A DNA stretch of 5,031 nt from Alphaproteobacteria bacterium. GTDB taxonomy: Bacteria; Pseudomonadota; Alphaproteobacteria; ATCC43930; CGMCC-115725. The first letter of the stretch is position 1; each line of letters opens with the position of its first letter. Both the position numbers and the translations under genes were made by a program. Below, piece after piece: positions 1-5,031 of the stretch. The notes beneath the pieces are model-generated. The model saw only the letters and a list, made by a program, of their open reading frames with translations. It did no database searches and was not told the DNA's origin. The stretch lies in NCBI GenBank assembly GCA_019237175.1, contig JAFAHP010000394.1, forward strand, positions 1-5,031, read 5' to 3'.

Positions 1-133
1 TCCGGACTGCCGGTTCACCTCCGGTTGCTCCCCACCCCGCCTCGCGGCGACGCAGTTACCTTCAATTACGGAGCCAACGACCGGCTCCGACACGGACTTG
101 CACCGTGCTGACAAAGCGTCCTCACGGACGCAC
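1..133 (-). mobile_element. Probable group II intron (class C-like), 5' part of domain I, truncated by the window edge
   Basis: Read on the minus strand from 133, the stretch opens with GTGCG, matching the GUGYG 5' consensus of group II introns, and then folds into a dense series of stems. GCGTCC/GGACGC closes a GTGA tetraloop (131-116). CACGG/CCGTG encloses TGCAAGT (107-91). GGAGCC/GGCTCC encloses seven bases (88-70). CGCC/GGCG closes a GCGA tetraloop (49-38). CCGG/CCGG encloses AGGTGAA (24-10). CTGC (55-52) can pair with GCAG (10-7) around the last two. The GGTGCAAGTCC segment and the later GGGGAGCAACCGGAGGTGAACCGGC-like layout resemble domain I of class IIC introns as I remember them. IIC introns are known to insert just after hairpins, and a hairpin lies immediately upstream here. 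The remaining domains and any reverse transcriptase gene would be left of position 1. Another structured RNA remains possible, and the exact boundary is inferred. Confidence 0.6.
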
Positions 134-161
134 TCGCCCCCGCGGAAGCGGGGGCCCAGGG
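134..161 (-). repeat. REP-like palindromic repeat, copy 2 (next to the intron-like RNA)
   Basis: A perfect 8-bp stem, GCCCCCGC/GCGGGGGC with a 4-nt loop, sits at 136-155 and is preceded on the minus strand by CCCTGG. Aligned without gaps to the copy at 184-211, 21 of 28 positions are identical by hand count. The copy is GC-rich and carries no T-run, so it is not a standard intrinsic terminator, although the hairpin may help stop or protect the topA transcript. Its outer flank differs from that of the other copy from position 133 onward, where the intron-like sequence begins. Confidence 0.7.
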
Positions 162-183
162 CCGCGAGCGCAGTGTTTGGCCG

Positions 184-211
184 CCCTGCGTGCCCGCTTT
201 CGCGGGCATGA
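184..211 (+). repeat. REP-like palindromic repeat, copy 1
   Basis: A 7-bp stem, TGCCCGC/GCGGGCA with loop TTTC, sits at 191-208, preceded by CCCTGCG and followed by TGACGAG. This has the look of the dispersed 'GCCCGCGAAAGCGGGC...CAGGG' hairpins of alphaproteobacterial chromosomes. It faces the copy at 134-161 with the CCCTG ends inward and a 22-nt spacer (162-183), so the pair is a REPIN/BIME-like inverted doublet able to fold into one long imperfect hairpin. It lies 39 nt beyond the topA stop codon and is the only hairpin in that 3' flank that could act in termination or mRNA stability. Confidence 0.7.
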
Positions 212-250
212 CGAGAATTGGGGAGGGTGTCATCTGTCAGATTGAACCGC

Positions 251-3043
251 CTAGCCAGACTGCTTACGCTCTCGGGGCTGCCGCTTTGTTCCTTTTCGAC
301 CGGCAGTTTTCGGGTTTGCTGTCGCCCGGGTTGAAGCCGCAAGGTTCCCCTTGCGCGATTTCGCGCCGCCGGCTCGCACAGCATCGGGTTTCGCCGCTCG
401 ACCGACGGGTGTTTCAGCGCTTTTTGCGTTGGCCGCCCGGCGCGCACTCGGTTCGGGAACCTTGCGCGCCGCCAGATTTGCGGTTCCCTTTGCCTTTGCT
501 GCTGTTGCCGCGCCCGCTTGGGCGGCTTTCGGCATGCGGTGCCGGCTTTTCTTCCTCCGTGCCTCGAGCAACCTGATCGCCTCTTCGAGAGAGAACGTCT
601 CGGGATCTGCTGCGCGCGGCAACGAGGCAATAACCCCGTTATGGCTGACGTAGGGGCCGTAGCGCCCCTGGAATAACCCCACGACACCGCCGTCGGGATG
701 CGACCCGAGCTGACGCACGGGTCGCGGCGCGTTGCGTCGGCGTTCCGTCGCCGGCTCAGCCAGCAGTACAACGGCGCGGTTGGCGCCGATCGTTAGCACA
801 TCGTCTTCGACCGAGAGCGATCTGAAGGTCGAACCATGCTTGATGTAGGGCCCGAAGCGACCGATGCCGGCGGAGATCATCTCGCCGGTTTCGGGATGGC
901 GGCCAAGCTCGCGCGGCAAAGCCAAAAGGCGCAACGCCGTATCGAGATTGACATCGGCCGGCTTCAACGATCGCGGCAACGCCACGCGCTTCGGCTTTGC
1001 CTCACCGCTTTCCGCGCCGAGTTGCACATAATGGCCAAACGGACCTTTCTTCAAAGTCACTTCATGATCGCTCGCCGGATCGATGCCAAGGATTGTATCG
1101 GCGGCATCCTCGGGCTCACCTTCGACGGCCAACGGGCGGGTGTAGCGGCAATTCGGGTAGTTCGAGCAGCCGATAAACGCGCCGAACTTGCCAAGCTTGA
1201 GGCTCAGCCGGCCAGCGTTGCAGACAGGGCATAACCGGGGGTCGCGACTTGAGCCATCGTTTGGAAAGAAGTGCCGGCCCAGATCCTCGTCGAGCGCCTG
1301 CAAAACCTGTGTGATCGTCAGATCCTTGGTGCCGTCGACCGCGGTCGAGAAATCGTGCCAGAACTTGCGCAACAACTCCTTCCAGTCAATACGGCCGTCG
1401 GAGACCTCGTCGAGCTGATTTTCAAGGTCGGCGGTGAAATTGTACTCGACGTAGCGCTCGAAAAAGTTGGCCAAAAAAGCAGTCACGAGGCGGCCGCGGT
1501 CCTCGGGCACGAAGCGTTTCCTGTCGAACCGGACATAGGCGCGGTCCTGCAACACCTGCAGGATCGCGGCGTAGGTCGATGGCCGCCCGATACCAAGCTC
1601 TTCGAGCTTTTTGACAAGGCTCGCTTCCGTGTAGCGCGGCGGCGGCTGGGTGAAATGCTGCCGCGGCACGACCACACCCCGCGACAGCCCCTCGCCTTTC
1701 GTCATCTGCGGCAGCCGCGCGCCCTCGCCCTCCTCGTCTGGGGCGTCGTCACGGTCTTCCTGATAAAGCGCGAGAAAGCCGTCGAACAGCACGACCGAAC
1801 CGGAGGCGCGCAAACGCAGTTTGCCGCTTGGCTCGGCGATGTCGACCGTCACTTGTTCGAGCACGGCCGAGGCCATCTGGCTTGCCAGTGTCCGCTTCCA
1901 GATCAGCTCGTAAAGCCGGTGCTGGTCGCGATCGAGATGATCATCGACGTCGGCGGGCTTGCGCGCGAGATCGGTCGGGCGGATCGCCTCATGGGCCTCC
2001 TGCGCGTTCTTGGCTTGACTGCGATAGATGCGCGGTGCGTCCGGCAGGTATTTTCTACCGAACTCGGCACCGATCAGCCGGCGCGCCGCGGCCACCGCCT
2101 CCGCGGAGACGGCGACGCCGTCGGTGCGCATATAGGTAATAAGCCCGACGGTCTCGCCGCCGAGGTCGATACCTTCGTAAAGCCGCTGGGCGATTTGCAT
2201 CGTGCGGGTCGCACCAAGGCCAATCTTGCGCGAGGCCTCCTGCTGCAAGGTTGAGGTCGTAAATGGGGGAAACGGGTGACGACGGACCTCCCGGCTCTCG
2301 ATGTCGGCAACGGCAAACCCCGTCGCCCGCAGGATCGCGTCGGCGGCGGCGCGCGCTTTGGCTTCGGTGTCGAGTTCGAAACGGTCAAGCCGCGTGCCGT
2401 CGAGATGGGTCAGACGGGCCGTGAAACTGTGGCCCCGTTCGGTCGTAAATGTGACCTCGACCGTCCAATATTCGCGCGGCTTGAATACCTCGATCTCGGC
2501 TTCGCGTTCGCAAATCAGCCGCAGGGCCACCGATTGCACGCGCCCCGCCGAACGGCTGCCCGGCAATTTGCGCCACAGCACCGGCGACAAGGTGAAACCA
2601 ACCAGGTAATCAAGCGCGCGGCGCGCCAGATAGGCCTCGACAAGCTCGCGATCGATCTCGCGCGGGCGGCGGAAGGCTTCGATGACCGCGTTGCGGGTGA
2701 CCTCGTTGAATACCACCCGCTTGACGTCGATATCTTTCAACACCCGACGCGATCTTAGCACTTCCTGCACATGCCAGGAGATTGCCTCGCCTTCACGATC
2801 AGGATCGGTCGCAAGAAACAATCCATCGGCACCGTGCATCGCCTGAACGATGGCTTTCATGCGCCTTTCGGATTTGCCGTCGACCTCCCATGACATCGCA
2901 AAATCAGCTTCGGGCCGCACTGAGCCGTCCTTGGCCGGCAGGTCGCGCACATGACCATAGCTGGCCACGACCCTGTAATCGCTGCCGAGGTACTTATTGA
3001 TGGTTTTCGCTTTTGCCGGCGATTCGACGACGACGACTTTCAT
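251..3043 (-). CDS. topA: DNA topoisomerase I (type IA, omega protein)
   Basis: This 930-residue enzyme relaxes negative supercoils by cutting one strand through a 5'-phosphotyrosine and passing the other strand through. The TOPRIM domain opens with VVVVESPAKAKT (Glu7) and carries the Mg-binding DPDREGEAI (Asp80, Asp82, Glu84). The catalytic tyrosine is Tyr304 in LITYMRTDG, with Arg306 beside it. QEAHEAIRPTD (348-358) and GIGRPSTYA (484-492) are further family signatures. A single Cys4 zinc ribbon follows (Cys605, Cys608, Cys626, Cys632), then three C-terminal repeat motifs (GPFGHYVQLG near 667, GRFGPYIKHG near 728, GRYGPYVSHNG near 793). Residues from about 828 to 930 are a Lys/Arg/Ala-rich low-complexity tail, common in alphaproteobacterial TopA and probably DNA-binding. 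The start is firm: the N-terminus matches the family, and in-frame TGA TAA stops lie six and five codons before the ATG. No good Shine-Dalgarno is seen; GGTGG abuts the ATG. The stop is TAG. Confidence 0.97.
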   Translation of the reverse strand: MKVVVVESPAKAKTINKYLGSDYRVVASYGHVRDLPAKDGSVRPEADFAMSWEVDGKSERRMKAIVQAMHGADGLFLATDPDREGEAISWHVQEVLRSRRVLKDIDVKRVVFNEVTRNAVIEAFRRPREIDRELVEAYLARRALDYLVGFTLSPVLWRKLPGSRSAGRVQSVALRLICEREAEIEVFKPREYWTVEVTFTTERGHSFTARLTHLDGTRLDRFELDTEAKARAAADAILRATGFAVADIESREVRRHPFPPFTTSTLQQEASRKIGLGATRTMQIAQRLYEGIDLGGETVGLITYMRTDGVAVSAEAVAAARRLIGAEFGRKYLPDAPRIYRSQAKNAQEAHEAIRPTDLARKPADVDDHLDRDQHRLYELIWKRTLASQMASAVLEQVTVDIAEPSGKLRLRASGSVVLFDGFLALYQEDRDDAPDEEGEGARLPQMTKGEGLSRGVVVPRQHFTQPPPRYTEASLVKKLEELGIGRPSTYAAILQVLQDRAYVRFDRKRFVPEDRGRLVTAFLANFFERYVEYNFTADLENQLDEVSDGRIDWKELLRKFWHDFSTAVDGTKDLTITQVLQALDEDLGRHFFPNDGSSRDPRLCPVCNAGRLSLKLGKFGAFIGCSNYPNCRYTRPLAVEGEPEDAADTILGIDPASDHEVTLKKGPFGHYVQLGAESGEAKPKRVALPRSLKPADVNLDTALRLLALPRELGRHPETGEMISAGIGRFGPYIKHGSTFRSLSVEDDVLTIGANRAVVLLAEPATERRRNAPRPVRQLGSHPDGGVVGLFQGRYGPYVSHNGVIASLPRAADPETFSLEEAIRLLEARRKKSRHRMPKAAQAGAATAAKAKGTANLAARKVPEPSARRAANAKSAETPVGRAAKPDAVRAGGAKSRKGNLAASTRATANPKTAGRKGTKRQPRERKQSG

Positions 3044-3211
3044 CCACCGGATCGTTCGAGTTTATCAGAAAGAGATAGTCAGGACGGAATGCGATCTGTC
3101 ACCGCGGCGGTGGAGCGCAATTTACGCAACGCTGCCGCGCGTCGTGTCCGGACTGGCGATTGGTGCTTCCAGGCTCGTCAACCGCGTTGTTGATGTTCAT
3201 AAGACAGGCGC
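3044..3211. other. Intergenic gap between dprA and topA
   Basis: These 168 nt hold no convincing gene. Visible elements are a small hairpin, CACCG/CGGTG (3100-3112), and a CGCAA direct repeat (3116-3120 and 3125-3129). The gap is much longer than the 8 nt between plsY and dprA, so topA may have its own promoter here. The best minus-strand candidate, GTGACA followed 19 nt later by TATCTC just upstream of topA, is too weak to call. No T-tailed terminator for dprA is present. Confidence 0.5.
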
Positions 3212-4357
3212 TCAGCGGAGTGACACAAGATTGCCGGGGTGACGCTCGACCCGGCCGGATAGTTCCAGTTCGAGTAGCAGCGTAGCGACCGCGGAGGCTG
3301 TCAATTGGCACTGCCGAACGAGTTCGTCAACCGCGACGGGTGTGGGTCCCAATCTTGCCAGAAGCATTTCAAGCGCGTCTTCCTCCGATTCCGGTTGATG
3401 AGCACTCCCTTGGGCCGGAGCCAACGACCATCCAGACCCAACCGGCACCGGCGGCGGCGGCGCCGGGCGAGGCGCTGGCACCGCCTGCAACAGCGGCTTG
3501 AGTTGCGTCAACACGTCCTCGGCCGTCTCGGTCAAAATGGCACCGCCACGCAGCAGATCGTTGGTACCGCGGCAGCGCGGATCGAGCGGCGATCCGGGAA
3601 CGGCGAACACCTCGCGGCCCTGTTCAGCGGCACAGCGCGCCGTGATCAGCGAGCCCGAGCGCGCCGCCGCCTCGACCACCAGAACACCCAACGCCATCCC
3701 GGAAATGATGCGGTTGCGCCGCGGGAAATGCCGCGCCTGCGGCTCGCTGCCGAGCGGCAACTCGGCAACGATCACCCCATGCCGCCGCAGGGCATCGTAG
3801 AGATTGCGGTTCTCTTCGGGATAAACGATGTCGATGCCGCCGGCGACGACGGCGGCAGTGCCGGTGTCGAACGCCCCCAAATGCGCCGCGGCGTCGATGC
3901 CGCGGGCGAGGCCGGAGACGACGACAAGCCCGTTCTGGCCGAGCCCGGCGGCGAGCTCGCGCGCCAGCCGGCGTCCGTTTGCCGAAGCGTTGCGCGCTCC
4001 GACTACGGCGACAATCGGCCTATCGAGCAATTCCGGTTGCCCGAGCGCGGTCAAGACCGGAGGGGCATCCTCGACCTGGGCAAGCGCCGCGGGGTAGAGC
4101 CGCTCGCCCCAACACACAATTCGACCCCCGAGGCGGGAAAGTGCGGATAACTCGGATTCGGCAGCGGACCGGGTTGTCGCTGCGACGGTGCGGATCCGCT
4201 CACCGCGGCGCGCGAGGCGGGGTAGTGCTTCGAGCGCTGCGCGCGCCGAGCCGAACCGGCGCAGCATCGCGTAAAAGCTGATCGGGCCGATCCCCTCGGT
4301 GCGGCTGAGCCGCAGCCAATCGAGGCGCTCTTCAGGGTCGAGTTCGCGGGCGGCCAG
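3212..4357 (-). CDS. dprA: DNA-processing protein DprA (Smf), with probable CTG start
   Basis: DprA is a cytoplasmic protein that binds incoming single-stranded DNA and loads RecA during natural transformation. It is also kept in many species not known to be competent. With the proposed start it has 381 residues, a normal length. Residues 10-50 form a helical N-terminal domain (RLDWLRLSRTEGIGPISF). The Rossmann-like core, about 115-285, has VVGARNAS (118-125), SGLARGID (148-155), FPRRNRIISG (211-220), SGSLITA (234-240), PGSPLDPRCRGTNDLL (254-269) and the GGAI turn. A Pro-rich linker (about 293-306) leads to a C-terminal winged helix (about 322-381). The frame stays open up to 4738, but that part overlaps plsY and reads like shadow sequence. 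No ATG, GTG or TTG occurs in frame between a GTG at 4576, deep inside plsY, and an ATG 31 codons into the fold. CTG at 4357 has a well-placed Shine-Dalgarno; CTG at 4369, overlapping the plsY stop, is the alternative. Function is secure, the start less so. Confidence 0.93.
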   Translation of the reverse strand: MAARELDPEERLDWLRLSRTEGIGPISFYAMLRRFGSARAALEALPRLARRGERIRTVAATTRSAAESELSALSRLGGRIVCWGERLYPAALAQVEDAPPVLTALGQPELLDRPIVAVVGARNASANGRRLARELAAGLGQNGLVVVSGLARGIDAAAHLGAFDTGTAAVVAGGIDIVYPEENRNLYDALRRHGVIVAELPLGSEPQARHFPRRNRIISGMALGVLVVEAAARSGSLITARCAAEQGREVFAVPGSPLDPRCRGTNDLLRGGAILTETAEDVLTQLKPLLQAVPAPRPAPPPPVPVGSGWSLAPAQGSAHQPESEEDALEMLLARLGPTPVAVDELVRQCQLTASAVATLLLELELSGRVERHPGNLVSLR

Positions 4358-4360
4358 GGC

Positions 4361-4367
4361 TTTCCTC
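4361..4367 (-). promoter_or_regulatory. Ribosome binding site that decides the dprA start
   Basis: GAGGAAA on the minus strand, with 6 nt between GAGG and the CTG at 4357. It overlaps the plsY stop codon (the site reads TGAGGAAA), so ribosomes ending plsY could re-initiate at dprA. Its spacing favours the CTG at 4357 over the CTG at 4369, which lies upstream of the site. Confidence 0.55.
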
Positions 4368-4953
4368 AGCCTTTGCGGAACGAGATGCGATGTTCGCGAC
4401 CCGCGATCAGCCGCCGGATGTTGCTGTGGTGACGCAGGATTATCAGCAGCGCCACCGCTGCGATCACGAGGGCGGTGGCGCTTTTGGCCAGAAACGGGGC
4501 GACTGCCGCGCTGACGGCGGTTCCAATCAGGGCTGCCAGCGACGAGTACCGGAACGCGAAGGCGACAACAAGCCACATCGCTGCGCCGATCAACGCCACG
4601 GGCCAGGCCAGTGTCAACACCACGCCGAACGCCGTCGCCAGTCCCTTGCCGCCGCGAAAGCCGAGCCATACCGGGAAGATATGGCCAACAACCGCGCACA
4701 ACCCGGCGGCGAGCGCGGCGCGCTCGCCCCACTGCCACGCGATCAATACCGCAGCACCCCCTTTGGCCAAGTCGAGCAAGAGCGTCAGAGCCGCCAGACC
4801 CTTGTTCCCGGTGCGCAAGACATCGGTGGCGCCGATATTGCCAGAGCCGATCTCACGGATGTCGCCATACCCGGCCATCCGGCTCAGTACCAGCCCAAAC
4901 GGAACCGAGCCGAGCAGATAACCAAGGACCCCTGCAAGGCTAAGAGCCGTCAT
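4366..4953 (-). CDS. plsY: Acyl-phosphate:glycerol-3-phosphate acyltransferase PlsY
   Basis: This 195-residue inner-membrane enzyme moves an acyl group from acyl-phosphate (made by PlsX) to position 1 of glycerol-3-phosphate, giving lysophosphatidic acid, the first step of phospholipid synthesis. The sequence is mostly hydrophobic, with likely membrane segments near 2-22, 52-72, 78-98, 107-131, 138-158 and 159-173. Family motif 1 is present as GSVPFG (15-20) with Arg25, followed by GSGNIGATD (37-44 region). The glycine-rich phosphate-binding motif 2 is GFRGGKGLAT (98-107), preceded by GHIFPVW. Motif 3 is RHHSNIRRLIAGRE, with His175, Asn178 and Glu187. The usual Asn of GNIGATN is Asp44 here. 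The start is supported by GGAGAG 7 nt upstream and by the correct N-terminal length. dprA follows after 8 nt, so the two are probably co-transcribed. In related bacteria pyrC often precedes plsY, but no part of it is visible. Confidence 0.96.
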   Translation of the reverse strand: MTALSLAGVLGYLLGSVPFGLVLSRMAGYGDIREIGSGNIGATDVLRTGNKGLAALTLLLDLAKGGAAVLIAWQWGERAALAAGLCAVVGHIFPVWLGFRGGKGLATAFGVVLTLAWPVALIGAAMWLVVAFAFRYSSLAALIGTAVSAAVAPFLAKSATALVIAAVALLIILRHHSNIRRLIAGREHRISFRKG

Positions 4954-4960
4954 CGGCGGG

Positions 4961-4966
4961 CTCTCC
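4961..4966 (-). promoter_or_regulatory. Ribosome binding site of plsY
   Basis: GGAGAG on the minus strand lies 7 nt before the plsY ATG, a normal distance for a Shine-Dalgarno site. It supports the chosen start at 4953. Confidence 0.6.
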
Positions 4967-4973
4967 GCCGAGC

Positions 4974-5001
4974 CCCTCTCCGCCCTTCAGGGGGGAGAGG
5001 G
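4974..5001. repeat. Inverted repeat (CCCTCTCC-type hairpin) upstream of plsY
   Basis: Two 12-nt arms, CCCTCTCCGCCC (4974-4985) and GGGGGGAGAGGG (4990-5001), pair with one G-G mismatch around a TTCA loop. This pattern, followed by GACGGGCCC, resembles the dispersed 'CCCTCTCC...GGAGAGGG' intergenic repeats of alphaproteobacterial genomes. It may be the terminator-like end of the preceding gene or a passive repeat. No T-run follows on either strand. The rest of the repeat may continue past the right edge. Confidence 0.6.
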
Positions 5002-5031
5002 ACGGGCCCATCGCGCGTGAGCCACAAGCCC

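Larger units (their letters stand above)
4954..5031. other. Non-coding leader upstream of plsY
   Basis: Seventy-eight nt that hold the plsY ribosome binding site and the inverted repeat. No recognisable end of an upstream gene and no clear promoter hexamers are present, so the promoter of the plsY-dprA unit is probably further right, outside the window. Confidence 0.45.

Noticed and set aside
134..213. CRISPR-like repeat-spacer-repeat
   Set aside because: There are only two copies, in inverted orientation, each palindromic with a short spacer. That fits a REP doublet, not an array.
1271..2254. 327-codon open frame on the plus strand, antisense to topA
   Set aside because: It lies wholly inside topA, shows no recognisable motifs, and GC-rich genes commonly leave long open antisense frames.
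3060..3105. Possible topA promoter (GTGACA, 19 nt, TATCTC on the minus strand)
   Set aside because: The hexamers match poorly and the spacing is long. Such matches are expected by chance in 168 nt.
3099..3311. 70-codon minus-strand frame across the dprA end and the gap
   Set aside because: It overlaps the conserved winged-helix end of dprA, has no ribosome binding site, and gives an unremarkable translation.
3305..4150. 281-codon open frame on the plus strand, antisense to dprA
   Set aside because: It is Arg/Gln-rich shadow sequence over a well-conserved gene, with no family features.
4358..4738. 127-codon upstream extension of the dprA frame inside plsY
   Set aside because: The translation is Arg-rich without DprA similarity and overlaps plsY out of frame. 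The protein has normal DprA length without it.

Overview
The window comes from a GC-rich bacterial chromosome, most likely an alphaproteobacterium. All protein genes lie on the minus strand, in the order plsY - dprA - topA. This order is typical of Alphaproteobacteria, where pyrC often precedes it and rnr often follows. Hairpin repeats of the kind scattered through alphaproteobacterial genomes flank both ends of the cluster. The order and genus cannot be fixed from the sequence.

Reading in the direction of transcription (right to left): positions 5031-4954 are a non-coding leader holding a strong inverted repeat and the plsY ribosome binding site. plsY (4953-4366) encodes the membrane glycerol-3-phosphate acyltransferase of phospholipid synthesis. 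dprA (about 4357-3212) follows after only 8 nt and encodes the RecA loader for incoming single-stranded DNA. It has no ATG, GTG or TTG at a sensible place and appears to start at CTG. A 168-nt gap (3211-3044) without a convincing gene precedes topA (3043-251), a complete DNA topoisomerase I with one zinc ribbon, three C-terminal repeat motifs and a basic low-complexity tail of about 100 residues.

Downstream of topA (250-1) the sequence leaves the housekeeping cluster. An inverted pair of REP-like hairpins occupies about 134-211. Directly against it, starting at 133 and running off the left edge on the minus strand, is a highly structured stretch that looks like the 5' part of a group II intron. 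It begins with GTGCG, has GNRA-capped stems and a GGTGCAAGTCC segment, and resembles domain I of class C introns. The similarity between the two REP copies stops at the proposed intron boundary, suggesting that the element inserted beside or into a REP hairpin. The splice site, intron-encoded protein and 3' end would lie outside the window.

I saw no wholly new system. The points most worth checking are the intron/REP junction, the CTG start of dprA, and an Asn-to-Asp change in a conserved PlsY motif. The genes serve separate jobs (membrane lipid, DNA uptake/recombination, DNA supercoiling). plsY and dprA look co-transcribed, and topA may have its own promoter in the 168-nt gap.
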